From Halomonas binhaiensis (lineage in GTDB: Bacteria > Pseudomonadota > Gammaproteobacteria > Pseudomonadales > Halomonadaceae): a stretch of 64,000 nt of DNA. Made by a program: the position numbers and the translations under genes. The stretch is taken from NCBI RefSeq assembly GCF_008329985.2, contig NZ_CP038437.2, positions 1,736,001-1,800,000 on the forward strand, given 5' to 3'. Shown piece by piece: positions 33,702 through 42,975 of this stretch (the stretch's first letter is position 1; every line of letters begins with the position of its first letter). The notes beneath the pieces were generated by a model. The model saw nothing but the letters and a program-made list of their open reading frames with translations. It searched no databases and was not told the origin of the DNA.

Positions 33702-36700
33702 TGCATCTGTTTGCCGCCAAGCCGGGTGGCTTCGTCGATGACGAGGGCATCGTCGACCTGCAGCAGAGTCCGGCAGACATCGTCATCCTGTCAGCCGCCG
33801 ACAGCAGCCTGTCGGCCCTGGCGCAGGCAGTCGATCATCTCGGTGATCACTATCCGGCGGTGCGGCTGGCCAATTGGATGAACCTGGTCAAGCCGGCAGC
33901 CTACGATCTGTATGAGGATCGTGTGCTGGACAAGGCCCGTGTGGTGATCGTCTCGCTGCTGGGAGGCAGTGGCTACTGGCGCTACGGCCATGAGCGCTTG
34001 CTGGCCTGGGCGGCGCGTGACCAGGGGCGTCAGTTGATCATGGTGCCTGGCTGTGATGCCCCCGACGATGCCTTGCTGGATGATTCCAGTGTGCCTTTCG
34101 AACTGGCGCATGGCGTCTGGCGCTATCTGCGTGAAGGTGGTGTGGACAATGCCGAGCAACTGCTCCGCCGTGTAGGTGCGCAGTGCCTGGGACTGGCTCT
34201 CGAATGGCATGAACCAAGGACAATTCCCGCCGCAGTGCTTTATGCACCGCAGAAGAACAAGCTTTATGCACCGCAGAAGAACAAGCTTTATGCAGCGCAG
34301 CAACAAGAGCCTCATGCAGCGCAGGCGACAGGGTCAGGGCACCGGGTCGGTCGACACGAAGCGAGCCTGGCGGAGTGGCAGGCACAGAGAACACCTGGAC
34401 GCCCGGTCTGTCTGCTGGTGTTCTATCGTAGCCACTTGCAGGGCGCCAATACCGCTGTGCTGGATGGCTTGATCGAAGCACTGCAGCATCAGGGCATCGA
34501 GCCGTTGGCCGTCGCGGTGGCCTCGCTGAAGGAAGCATCCTGCGTTGCCTTCATCAATCATCTGCTTGAGCAGACGGGCGCTCCTCTCGTTGTCAACACC
34601 ACAGGGTTTGCGGTCAACCGCAACTCGGCTGACGAGGTGTCGGGGGATACGGCACCAGATGATCTTTTCGTAGGGCGGCCAGTGGTGCTGCAGGCCATCC
34701 TGTCGAGCAGCAGTGAAGAGGATTGGCAATCCATGGCCGCGGGGTTGCGCAGTCGCGACGTCGCCATGCAGGTGGTACTGCCGGAGATGGATGGGCGCAT
34801 CATCACCCGGGTGGTGGGCTTCAAGGCCGAGGCCCACTATAACGAGCGCTGCCAGACGGCGGTGATCCGGCATGTTCTGCACCCCGAGCGAGCGGCCTTC
34901 GTCGCCCAGCTGGCCCGCCGCTTCTGTGAACTGCGGCGGACGCCGAACCAGGCCAAGCGCCTGGCGCTGGTACTGGCCAATTACCCCAACCGTGATGGTC
35001 GTATCGGCAATGGCGTGGGCCTGGACACTCCGGCATCGACGCTGCAGATTCTGCGGGCACTGCACGCGGCAGGCTATCCGGTAAGCGACATTCCCCAGGA
35101 TGGGGATGCGTTGATCCAGCTGTTGCAGGGCGCCATCACCAATGACCATCGTATGCTGGACCAGCGCGGCTGCTGGCAGAGTATTGCGCTCAATGACTAT
35201 CTGGCCTGGTTTCAGACCTTGCCGGACTCCGCTCAGGAAGCTGTATGGCAGCGCTGGGGAGCGCCTGAAGATGACCCCAAATGCCGCCATGGGCGGCTGA
35301 TGATTTCCGGGGTTCGCCTGGGCGAAACCTTTGTTGGCATTCAGCCGGAGCGGGACTTCATCGACGACCTGACACAGAGCTATCACGATACGCAGCTTGT
35401 GCCGCCGCACAGTTATCTGGCGTTCTATGCCTGGTTGCGCGAGCACTATCGCGTGGATGCCGTCGTGCATGTCGGCAAGCATGGCAACCTGGAATGGCTG
35501 CCGGGCAAGAGTACCGCCTTGAGCGCCACCTGCTGGCCGGATATCGCGCTGGGGCCGGTGCCGCATTTCTATCCCTTCATCGTCAACGACCCGGGCGAGG
35601 GCGCTCAGGCCAAGCGCCGCAGTCAGGCCGTCATCATTGATCATCTGATGCCACCGCTAGCCCGCGCCGAGCTGTATGGGGCCATGGCGGAACTGGAATC
35701 ACTGAGCGACGAATATTACCAGGCACTGGGCATGGATCCGCGGCGCGAAGACCTGCTGCGTGAGCGCATTCTGCAACACCTGCGCGACACCGGTATCGAC
35801 CAGGAACTGGCGCACAAGGTGGATAGCACGGACGACATGCAACTGCTTAATGAGCTGGACACTTATCTGTGCGATATCAAGGAAGCTCAGATTCGTCATG
35901 GCCTGCACATATTGGGTACGCTGCCGCCACGCGAAAAGCTGCCCGGTACGCTGGTCGCGATCCTGCGTCTGCCGCGTGGAGAAGGGCCGCTCCGGCGGGG
36001 CCTGTTACACAATCTGGCTGACGATCTGGGCTTGCTTCAGGACGGAGATCGACCGTTCGATCCGCTGATGGCGGGCAACGAGACCTGGAGGGGCCCGAAG
36101 CCTCAGGTTCTGGCTGAGCTGAGTCCTTCTGTCTGGCGCAGTGCTGCGGATACCCGAGAGCGCCTGGAATTGCTGGCTCATCAGCTGGTGGCGGCCTATG
36201 TGGTGGAGCAGGGATGCCTGGATACGCTGGCGGTTGATTATCCCTCTACTGCCGAGCAATGCCGCCATGCCCGGGAGACATGGTGGGTGGCCATGCAGCA
36301 GGGTGTCAGGATGGAGATTCAGTCTTTGTTGGATGGGCTTGAAGGGTACTTTGTACCACCTGGCCCTAGTGGTGCTCCCAGCCGTGGGCGTCTGGATGTT
36401 CTGCCCACCGGACGCAATTTCTTCAGCGTGGATAATCGTTCTATCCCGTCGCCGGCGGCCTGGTCGCTGGGCGAGAAATCGGCCCAGGCATTCGTGGAGC
36501 GTTATCTGCAGGATAACGGCGACTACCCGCGTCGGCTGGGGCTGTCGATCTGGGGAACGGCCACCATGCGTACGGGAGGCGATGACATTGCCCAGGCATT
36601 GGCCCTGATGGGGGTGCGTCCGGTGTGGTCGATGGGTTCCCGGCGGGTCATCGATGTCGAGGTGATCCCGGCCATGCTGCTGCAGCGTCCTCGGGTGGAT

Positions 36701-37627
36701 GTCACTTTACGAGTATCCGGGTTCTTCCGTGATGCCTTTCCCAATGTCATTCGCCTGTTTGATGCTGCGGTACAGGCGGTAGCCAGATACGAAGAGCCTG
36801 GCAACGCCAATACCATTCGTGAGGCCGTCCTGGAACGACGCCAGCAACTTGAGCGCCAGGGTGTGGCGCGCGATATCGCCGAGCGTGAAGCCAGTTACCG
36901 GGTGTTCGGCAGCAAGCCTGGAGAATACGGGACAGGACTAAACCGTCTGATCGACAATCGTGCTTGGGATGACGCCGACGACCTGGCGCAGGCCTACCTC
37001 AAGGCCGGGGCCTATGCCTATGGTCAGTCCGGCGAGGAGGGTGTCGTCGCCCGGGACGCGCTGGAACAGCAGCTCAAGGGGTTGGAGGCGGTGCTTCACA
37101 ATCAGGACAACCGCGAACACGATATCCTCGACTCGAACAACTATTACGCCTTTCAGGGTGGCATGGCCAATGCCAGTCGTTTTCTTGGCGTGAGTCAGCC
37201 GCTCATCTATCACGCCGATCATGCCAATCCGGCTCATCCGAAGATCCGCACGCTCAAGCAGGAGCTTGCCCGGGTGATGCGTTCCCGTGTGCTCAATCCC
37301 AAATGGATCCATGCCATGCGCGAGCATGGCTACAAGGGGGCTGCGGAGATGGCGGCCACGGTGGATTACCTGTTTGCCTACGATGCCACCACCAATCTGG
37401 TCGAGGACTATCAGTACGCCCAAGTCACCGATGCATTGGTACTGGATCCCGGCAACCAGCAGTTCCTGCGTGCACATAATGCTGCGGCATTGGAAGAAAT
37501 GGCCGAGCGCCTGCTGGAAGCTGCCCAGCGTGGATTGTGGCAAGACCCCGAGCAACGTGATCTGGCCTTGCAGGACCTGTTGCTCGAGATGGATGAGAGC
37601 AGGGAGGCGGGTACGCATGGCCGTTGA
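33701..37627 (+). CDS. cobN: Cobaltochelatase subunit CobN
   Basis: The large ChlH-like subunit that binds hydrogenobyrinate a,c-diamide and cobalt, 1308 residues. Recognisable segments include VHVGKHGNLEWLPGKS, VRPVWSMGSRRVIDVEVIP, DVTLRVSGFFRDAFPNVI, and the C-terminal DSNNYYAFQGGMANASR. About residues 180-205 is a repetitive insertion (LYAPQKNK twice, then LYAAQQQE) encoded by a 24-bp tandem repeat. It starts within the cobW stop (TGATG) with a weak ribosome site, so translation is probably coupled. Confidence 0.95.
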   Translation: MHLFAAKPGGFVDDEGIVDLQQSPADIVILSAADSSLSALAQAVDHLGDHYPAVRLANWMNLVKPAAYDLYEDRVLDKARVVIVSLLGGSGYWRYGHERLLAWAARDQGRQLIMVPGCDAPDDALLDDSSVPFELAHGVWRYLREGGVDNAEQLLRRVGAQCLGLALEWHEPRTIPAAVLYAPQKNKLYAPQKNKLYAAQQQEPHAAQATGSGHRVGRHEASLAEWQAQRTPGRPVCLLVFYRSHLQGANTAVLDGLIEALQHQGIEPLAVAVASLKEASCVAFINHLLEQTGAPLVVNTTGFAVNRNSADEVSGDTAPDDLFVGRPVVLQAILSSSSEEDWQSMAAGLRSRDVAMQVVLPEMDGRIITRVVGFKAEAHYNERCQTAVIRHVLHPERAAFVAQLARRFCELRRTPNQAKRLALVLANYPNRDGRIGNGVGLDTPASTLQILRALHAAGYPVSDIPQDGDALIQLLQGAITNDHRMLDQRGCWQSIALNDYLAWFQTLPDSAQEAVWQRWGAPEDDPKCRHGRLMISGVRLGETFVGIQPERDFIDDLTQSYHDTQLVPPHSYLAFYAWLREHYRVDAVVHVGKHGNLEWLPGKSTALSATCWPDIALGPVPHFYPFIVNDPGEGAQAKRRSQAVIIDHLMPPLARAELYGAMAELESLSDEYYQALGMDPRREDLLRERILQHLRDTGIDQELAHKVDSTDDMQLLNELDTYLCDIKEAQIRHGLHILGTLPPREKLPGTLVAILRLPRGEGPLRRGLLHNLADDLGLLQDGDRPFDPLMAGNETWRGPKPQVLAELSPSVWRSAADTRERLELLAHQLVAAYVVEQGCLDTLAVDYPSTAEQCRHARETWWVAMQQGVRMEIQSLLDGLEGYFVPPGPSGAPSRGRLDVLPTGRNFFSVDNRSIPSPAAWSLGEKSAQAFVERYLQDNGDYPRRLGLSIWGTATMRTGGDDIAQALALMGVRPVWSMGSRRVIDVEVIPAMLLQRPRVDVTLRVSGFFRDAFPNVIRLFDAAVQAVARYEEPGNANTIREAVLERRQQLERQGVARDIAEREASYRVFGSKPGEYGTGLNRLIDNRAWDDADDLAQAYLKAGAYAYGQSGEEGVVARDALEQQLKGLEAVLHNQDNREHDILDSNNYYAFQGGMANASRFLGVSQPLIYHADHANPAHPKIRTLKQELARVMRSRVLNPKWIHAMREHGYKGAAEMAATVDYLFAYDATTNLVEDYQYAQVTDALVLDPGNQQFLRAHNAAALEEMAERLLEAAQRGLWQDPEQRDLALQDLLLEMDESREAGTHGR
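34238..34309 (+). repeat. 24-bp in-frame tandem repeat in cobN
   Basis: Two identical 24-bp units at 34238-34261 and 34262-34285 beginning CTTTATGCACCGCAG, with a third diverged unit to 34309. They encode LYAPQKNK-type repeats. Confidence 0.93.
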
Positions 37628-38780
37628 GCAGCCGCGCATCAAGGGCTGGTGTCCCGGAGCATGGCGACCGATGCCGACTGGCGATGGTCTGCTGGTGCGC
37701 ATACGTCCCCCTCTCGGCCAATTGACGCGTATCCAGATGCTGGCGCTGTGTGAGGCAGCAGAGCGCTTCGGCAGTGGGCTGATAGAGCTCACCAATCGGG
37801 CCAACCTGCAGCTGCGGGGTGTATCCGAAGCTGTCTGGCGTAGTTTGATGGCGTTCCTTGTCGAGCATGCACTGGTTGACCCGGATCCTCGTTGCGAACG
37901 CCTGCCGCCCTTGCTGTTGGCACCTGATTGGCAGGCCGGTGATGCGACACATGAAGTGGCTCGCCTATTGTCCGCGCGTCGTGATGAACTGCCGGAATTG
38001 CCGGGCAAGATAGGCTTTGCCATTGATGCCAGCGGATGCCCGCTGCTGAGCGAAGTCTCGGCGGATTTTCGACTGGAACAGAGCGCAGCGGGAACGTTGC
38101 TGGTGCGGGCCGACGGGTATGACTTGGGTACCCCTGTGCCCTCGGTCGACGCCGCAGTTGAGCAGCTGATTCGCCTGGCGCACTGGTTCGTCGAGAGTGG
38201 CGGGCGGGATGCTGGACGCATGTGCCGTCATGACGCGCCATTACCCTCCTGGGCGCTGGCAACACAGGCACCAGCCAGGGCTCGCGACGGCTTGGCTCTG
38301 GGCAGCCTGGTTCAGGAGAAGCAAGCGCAAGGCATGTTGCTGGGCCTGCCATTCGGGCGGGTCGCGGCCAGCGTGTTACGCACTGCGCTTGAACCTGAGT
38401 CCGTTACCTCTGTACGGGTGACGCCCTGGCGTCGTTTGCTGATCATCGGCGCTCCCGCCATGCCTGTTGCTGGCCTGCTGCACGATAACAGGGATCCCCG
38501 CTTGTCGATGGATGCGTGTCCTGGGTCTCCGTATTGCGAACAGGCCAGCGTTGCGACTCTGGGCCTGGCCGAAGGTATCAGCCGCCTGGCCCAGGGCACG
38601 CTGCATGTGTCCGGGTGTTCCAAGGGGTGTGCCCGTCGCCAGGCGGCCGAGGTAAGCCTGGTGGGGCGCGGCGGTCGTTACGACGTGGTGCTGAATGGCC
38701 GTGCAGACGGCACACCAGACATGACGGGCCTCAGCGAATCCGACGTTATTGCTTATCTGAAGAATCGACTTGAATTTTGA
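37617..38780 (+). CDS. cobG: Precorrin-3B synthase (nitrite/sulfite-reductase-like)
   Basis: O2-dependent hydroxylation and lactone formation on precorrin-3A, the step that marks the aerobic pathway. 387 residues. The N-terminal ferredoxin-like half has GDGLLVRIRPPLGQL; the C-terminal siroheme-type iron-sulfur site has Cys ligands in DACPGSPYCEQAS and VSGCSKGCARRQAAEV. The ATG at 37617 lies inside the end of cobN (11-nt overlap) after GGGAGGCGG. An AT-rich repeat spacer follows before cobH. Confidence 0.93.
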   Translation: MAVEQPRIKGWCPGAWRPMPTGDGLLVRIRPPLGQLTRIQMLALCEAAERFGSGLIELTNRANLQLRGVSEAVWRSLMAFLVEHALVDPDPRCERLPPLLLAPDWQAGDATHEVARLLSARRDELPELPGKIGFAIDASGCPLLSEVSADFRLEQSAAGTLLVRADGYDLGTPVPSVDAAVEQLIRLAHWFVESGGRDAGRMCRHDAPLPSWALATQAPARARDGLALGSLVQEKQAQGMLLGLPFGRVAASVLRTALEPESVTSVRVTPWRRLLIIGAPAMPVAGLLHDNRDPRLSMDACPGSPYCEQASVATLGLAEGISRLAQGTLHVSGCSKGCARRQAAEVSLVGRGGRYDVVLNGRADGTPDMTGLSESDVIAYLKNRLEF

Positions 38781-38846
38781 TCACTTAACTGAATTTTAAG
38801 TATCTACTTGAGCTTTAAGTAGCTGCTTGAATTTGAAGAACCTACA
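38768..38846. repeat. AT-rich degenerate tandem repeat in the cobG-cobH spacer
   Basis: Four imperfect units of about 19-23 bp built on ACTTGAATTTTAAGTAKCT. The array starts in the last codons of cobG and fills most of the 81-bp spacer before cobH. It is much more AT-rich than the surrounding operon and is the only sizeable gap between plus-strand genes of the cob cluster apart from the one occupied by cobK. Confidence 0.75.
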
Positions 38847-38861
38847 TGAAGAGGATGGATG

Positions 38862-39491
38862 ATGCCCCACGTCTATGAAACAGATGGACCGGCGATCTAC
38901 CAAGAGTCCTTCGCCACCATTCGACGTGAGTCCGAACTGGAACGCTTCTCAGTAGAAGAAGAGCCGGTGGCGGTACGCATGATCCATGCCAGCGGGCTGG
39001 TGGAGCTTGCTGCACACATTCACTTTCGCGGCGATGTGGTGAACAGGGCGCGGCAGGCGCTGGAGCAGGGCGCGCCGGTTCTGTGTGATGCGCGCATGGT
39101 TTCCGAAGGCATCACGCGCAAACGCCTGCCGCGGGACAATGCGATTGTCTGCACCCTGCACGATGAGCGCGTGCCCAGCCTGGCCCAGGAAATGTCCAAC
39201 ACGCGCTCTGCGGCTGCCGTGGAGCTGTGGCGCCCTTATCTGAAGGACGCGGTCGTGGCGATAGGCAATGCGCCGACGGCACTGTTCCATCTGCTCAACA
39301 TGCTGGAAGACCCGCAGTGCCCTCGTCCTGCTGCCATTATCGGTTGTCCGGTCGGTTTCGTCGGGGCGGCTGAATCCAAGCAGGCGTTGTGGGAGCGCGC
39401 ATCACTGGCATGCTGCATCGTCGAAGGGCGGCTCGGTGGCAGTGCCGTGACGGTAGCCGCGATCAATGCCATGGCGGACCGCAGCGAATGA
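38862..39491 (+). CDS. cobH: Precorrin-8X methylmutase
   Basis: Moves the C11 methyl to C12 to give hydrogenobyrinate. 209 residues with ESFATIRRESEL, the catalytic His region RMIHASGLVELAAHIHF, CDARMVSEGITR, and IGCPVGFVGAAESK. Adjacent ATGs at 38859 and 38862 are possible; the second has better spacing to AGAGG. It overlaps cobI by 4 nt. Confidence 0.94.
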   Translation: MPHVYETDGPAIYQESFATIRRESELERFSVEEEPVAVRMIHASGLVELAAHIHFRGDVVNRARQALEQGAPVLCDARMVSEGITRKRLPRDNAIVCTLHDERVPSLAQEMSNTRSAAAVELWRPYLKDAVVAIGNAPTALFHLLNMLEDPQCPRPAAIIGCPVGFVGAAESKQALWERASLACCIVEGRLGGSAVTVAAINAMADRSE

Positions 39492-40213
39492 CACAGGGAA
39501 CCATATACGGGGTTGGCCTTGGGCCCGGCAGCCAGGATCTGATGAGCGTGAGGGCAGATCGCCTGATTCGCCAGGCGTCACATGTCGCCTACTTCCGCAA
39601 GAAAGGCCGGACGGGTCACGCGCGCAGCATTGTCGAAGGCCTGCTGGCAGAGGGCGCTGTCGAACTGCCGATGGAATACCCGGTCACCACTGAGATTCCC
39701 TTCGATGACCCCCGCTATAACGAGCTGCTATCCGCTTTCTATGCACGCAGCGTGGCGCAACTGATTGAGATTACCGATGCAGGCCGTGATGTGGTGGTGC
39801 TGTGTGAAGGCGATCCTTTCTTCTACGGTTCCTTCATGCACTTGTACACGCGTTTGCAGGGGCGGGTGGCGCTGTCGGTGGTACCTGGCATCACGGGGAT
39901 GTCCGCGGCGTGGACGGCATCCGCACGGCCGGTGACCTGGGGCGATGATGTGCTGACCGTAGCGATGGGCACATTGCCGGAAGATGCTTTGGCTGAGCGC
40001 ATTGCCCAGACCGATGCCCTGGTGGTGATGAAGATCGGTCGCCAGTTGGACAAACTCCGGCGGGCATTGGCACGGGCAGGGCGAGAAGATGAGGCCTGGT
40101 TGATCGAGTATGCCGCCATGCCCCAGGAACGGGTGGTGCCATTCACTGAGGTCAGCGGCAGTGTGCCGTATTTCTCCATTCTGCTGATCCATGGCAATGG
40201 GAGAAGACCATGA
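39488..40213 (+). CDS. cobI: Precorrin-2 C20-methyltransferase
   Basis: SAM-dependent tetrapyrrole methyltransferase, 241 residues. It begins TQGTIYGVGLGPGSQDLMSVRA (P1 loop GLGPG), with VVLCEGDPFFYGSFMHL and VPGITGMSAAW, the signatures of the CobI/CbiL family. The start is set by the ATGA overlap with cobH; the frame is open upstream inside cobH but that sequence is not family-like. Confidence 0.94.
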   Translation: MTQGTIYGVGLGPGSQDLMSVRADRLIRQASHVAYFRKKGRTGHARSIVEGLLAEGAVELPMEYPVTTEIPFDDPRYNELLSAFYARSVAQLIEITDAGRDVVVLCEGDPFFYGSFMHLYTRLQGRVALSVVPGITGMSAAWTASARPVTWGDDVLTVAMGTLPEDALAERIAQTDALVVMKIGRQLDKLRRALARAGREDEAWLIEYAAMPQERVVPFTEVSGSVPYFSILLIHGNGRRP

Positions 40214-40998
40214 GTGGCTGGCTGAAAATTGTCGGGCTGGGCCCGGGTGCCGAGACGATGGTCACACCAGAAGTGTCTGCCGTACTGGCGCAGGCAACCG
40301 ATGTCGTGGGCTATGTGCCGTATGTCGGGCGAGTGCCGGCACGACCAGGGCTGGTGCGTCACGGCTCGGACAATCGTGAAGAGATCCGGCGTGCCGAACA
40401 TGCCTTGCAGATGGCCGCCGATGGCCACCGGGTGGTGGTCGTCTCTTCGGGTGATCCGGGGGTATTCGCCATGGCGGCGGCAGTGTTCGAGGCTTTGGAG
40501 AACTCGGCACCAGAGACGCCTGACTGGCGATCACTGGATATCCAGGTATTACCGGGTATTTCCGCCATGCTGGCGGCCAGCGCTCGGGTAGGGGCTCCGC
40601 TGGGGCATGACTTCTGCTGCATCAATCTGTCCGACAACCTGAAACCCTGGACCTTGATCGAAAAGCGGCTGCGTCTGGCCGCCGAGGCGGATTTCGCCAT
40701 GGCGTTCTACAACCCGCGCTCCAAGGCCAGGCCAGAAGGGTTCGGACGTGCCCTGACGGTATTGCGGGAAGCCTGTGGTGCACAGCGATTGATCGTATTT
40801 GCCCGGGCGGTATCCACGGCCGAGGAACGTATTCAGGTCACGACGCTCGGTGAGGCTACGCCAGATATGGCCGACATGCGCACGCTGGTGATTGTCGGTT
40901 CCAGTCTGACGCGCTGTATCCAGCATGCTGGAGACCCGCTGGTCTATACGCCTCGTTTTTATGCACCTTGTTCAGTCCCATCAGAGACAGTGTCATGA
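40210..40998 (+). CDS. cobJ: Precorrin-3B C17-methyltransferase
   Basis: Ring-contracting methyltransferase, 262 residues. It contains IVGLGPGAETMVTPEV, YVPYVGRV, SSGDPGVFAMAAAVFEA, and VLPGISAMLAASARVGAPLGHDFCCINLSD, a highly diagnostic CobJ/CbiH stretch (given here in two pieces of the same segment). It is coupled to cobI by a 4-nt overlap. Its last 40 bp overlap the 3' end of cobK on the opposite strand. Confidence 0.95.
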   Translation: MSGWLKIVGLGPGAETMVTPEVSAVLAQATDVVGYVPYVGRVPARPGLVRHGSDNREEIRRAEHALQMAADGHRVVVVSSGDPGVFAMAAAVFEALENSAPETPDWRSLDIQVLPGISAMLAASARVGAPLGHDFCCINLSDNLKPWTLIEKRLRLAAEADFAMAFYNPRSKARPEGFGRALTVLREACGAQRLIVFARAVSTAEERIQVTTLGEATPDMADMRTLVIVGSSLTRCIQHAGDPLVYTPRFYAPCSVPSETVS

Positions 40999-41720
40999 GC
41001 GAGCCAGGCCAGAACGCGGTCAACGCTATGGACTTCCTGCCGCTGCGGCGGCGAGTGACGCTCGACCATTACCACCGACAGCCCCAGTTGGCGGGCGGCG
41101 ATGAGCTTGGACATGGCCCCTTCTCCACCGGAGTTCTTGCACACCAGGCATTCAATGTGATGCTCCCGCAGCAGTTGCAGGTCGTTGTCGAGCGTGAAGG
41201 GACCTCGGTCAACGATCACGCGGTGATGGGGCAGTGGTGGTGGCGTACTGGGTTCATCGACCAGCCTGAGCAGATAGTGGTGCTGGGGCTGGGAGGCAAA
41301 GCTGGCGAGGTGCATGCGGCCGATGGCCAGCAGTATCCGTCGGGAAGGGCCTGCCAGAGCGTCGACAGCGGCCTCTATGCTGGCAACTCGATTCCAGCGA
41401 TCGCCAGACACCGGTTGCCAGGGTGGCCGAGTCAACGCGATGCAGGGAATGCCACTGAGCCTGGCCGCCGCGACGGCATGCTGGCTCATCTGGGCGGCGA
41501 AGGGGTGGGTAGCATCGATCAGGTGAGTGATGCGCTGTTGCGCCAGGAAAGCCGCCAGGCCGTCGACGCCACCGAATCCGCCAATACGTGTCGGCAATGG
41601 CTGCACCTTGGGTGTTGCCACGCGACCGGCATAGCTGAACAGCGCAGGGATTGCGCGCTCGGCCAAGGCATTGGCCAGGGCACTGGCTTCAGTGGTTCCC
41701 CCCAGAATCAGGACTCTCAT
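40959..41720 (-). CDS. cobK: Precorrin-6A reductase, opposite strand to the operon
   Basis: NADPH-dependent reductase, 253 residues: RVLILGGTTEASALANALAE at the N-terminus, YAGRV, GGFGGVDGLAAFL, THLIDATHPFAAQMS, and VCKNSGGEGAMSKLIAAR near the end, all typical of CobK/CbiJ. The start at 41720 is the family start; upstream frame to 41990 is non-homologous antisense of cobL. Both ends are locked into neighbours: the 3' end overlaps cobJ by 40 bp, and its start codon overlaps the cobL start codon. Its promoter must lie inside cobL. Confidence 0.94.
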   Translation of the reverse strand: MRVLILGGTTEASALANALAERAIPALFSYAGRVATPKVQPLPTRIGGFGGVDGLAAFLAQQRITHLIDATHPFAAQMSQHAVAAARLSGIPCIALTRPPWQPVSGDRWNRVASIEAAVDALAGPSRRILLAIGRMHLASFASQPQHHYLLRLVDEPSTPPPLPHHRVIVDRGPFTLDNDLQLLREHHIECLVCKNSGGEGAMSKLIAARQLGLSVVMVERHSPPQRQEVHSVDRVLAWLAHDTVSDGTEQGA

Positions 41721-42975
41721 GATGGCTGACGTTGACAACGCTCCCTGGCTGACCTTTCTCGGTTGGGGCGAGGGTGGCACAGAGAGCCTGACTCCAGCAA
41801 GCCGATATGTGTTGGAAAGTGCTGATGTCATCTTCGGTGCGCGTCGCCATCTGCGTCTGCTGCCGCCGCTGGATGCCGAGGTACGGGAATGGCCGGTACC
41901 CTTTGCCGACGGCATTCCGCTTTTATTGGCTGAACGTGCATTGGCCGAACGTGCATGGGCTGAGCGCGTATTGCCCAAGCGCAGACGCAAGGTCGTGATG
42001 CTGGTATCCGGGGATCCGTTCTGGTTTGGCGCTGGCTCGATCTTGGCGCGTCATCTGCGAGCTGAAGAGTGGCAAGCGATGCCACAGCCTTCCACTTTCA
42101 GCCTGGCGGCAGCTCACCTGGGCTGGCCGCTGGAACGCTGTTCATGCCTGGGGCTGCATGCCAGGCCGCTGACGCGCATTCGGCCATACTTGCATCGTGG
42201 ACGCCGTTTGCTGGTGCTGTTGAGAGACGCCGAGGCAGTAGCCGAACTGGCTGCCTTGCTGGTGCGTCTTGGCTTCGGGGCCTCACAATTGCACATATTG
42301 GAAGCCCTGGGCGGAGAGAGTGAACGGCTACGTTGCGTGCGGGCAGATGCCATCTTGCCGGATGACATGGCGCATCCGCTTGCCGTGGGCCTGAGTGTGG
42401 ATGGCGACGGTTTGGCTATACCGCTGACACCCGGCCTGCCGGATGACCTGTTCGAACATGATGGCCAGATCACCAAGCAAACGGTGCGCGCCATGACACT
42501 GGCTGCGTTGGCCCCTGCACCAGGGGAGCGGCTGTGGGATATCGGCACAGGATCCGGATCGATTGCGATCGAGTGGTTGCTGGCGCATCCGCATAATCAG
42601 GCGCTGGCATTCGAGTGCGATGAACAGCGTGCGGCCAGGGCGCGGCGCAATGCCGAGGTACTGGGAGTCGACTGGCTCGAAGTCGTCGAAGGACGAGCCC
42701 CGGAAGTATTGAGCAATCAGCCCCTGCCAGACGCGGTATTTGTCGGAGGCGGGCTATCGCAGACACTGCTGGAAACGTTGTGGCAGCAGTTGCCGGCTGG
42801 CACTCGCCTGGTGGCCAATGCCGTGACCCTGGAGTCGGAATCCTTGCTGGCTCATTGGCAGCAGCAAGCAGGTGGCGAACTCCTGCGCCTGGAACTGGCA
42901 TCCGCTGCAGCACTTGGCACACGGCGAGGCTGGAAGGGCAGCTATCCCATCGTGCAGTGGCGGGTAACGCGATGA
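41719..42975 (+). CDS. cobL: Precorrin-6Y C5,15-methyltransferase (decarboxylating)
   Basis: Bifunctional CbiE-CbiT fusion, 418 residues. The N-terminal CbiE domain has FLGWGEGGTESLTPASRYVL and MLVSGDPFWFGAGS; the C-terminal CbiT domain has LWDIGTGSGSIAIEWLL and AVFVGGG. An in-frame 3 x 15-bp repeat at 41926-41970 inserts ALAERALAERAWAER. ATG at 41719 or 41722 (AGGA at 41710-41713 fits either). It restarts the plus-strand cob series after cobK and overlaps cobE by 4 nt. Confidence 0.93.
   Translation: MMADVDNAPWLTFLGWGEGGTESLTPASRYVLESADVIFGARRHLRLLPPLDAEVREWPVPFADGIPLLLAERALAERAWAERVLPKRRRKVVMLVSGDPFWFGAGSILARHLRAEEWQAMPQPSTFSLAAAHLGWPLERCSCLGLHARPLTRIRPYLHRGRRLLVLLRDAEAVAELAALLVRLGFGASQLHILEALGGESERLRCVRADAILPDDMAHPLAVGLSVDGDGLAIPLTPGLPDDLFEHDGQITKQTVRAMTLAALAPAPGERLWDIGTGSGSIAIEWLLAHPHNQALAFECDEQRAARARRNAEVLGVDWLEVVEGRAPEVLSNQPLPDAVFVGGGLSQTLLETLWQQLPAGTRLVANAVTLESESLLAHWQQQAGGELLRLELASAAALGTRRGWKGSYPIVQWRVTR
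41926..41970 (+). repeat. 3 x 15-bp in-frame repeat in cobL
   Basis: Units TTGGCTGAACGTGCA, TTGGCCGAACGTGCA and TGGGCTGAGCGCGTA encode LAERA-type repeats in a loop of the CbiE domain. Confidence 0.93.

Noticed and set aside
34334..38221. Two minus-strand frames (436 and 427 codons) opposite cobN and cobG
   Set aside because: Shadows of well-supported genes; composition and lack of motifs argue against coding.
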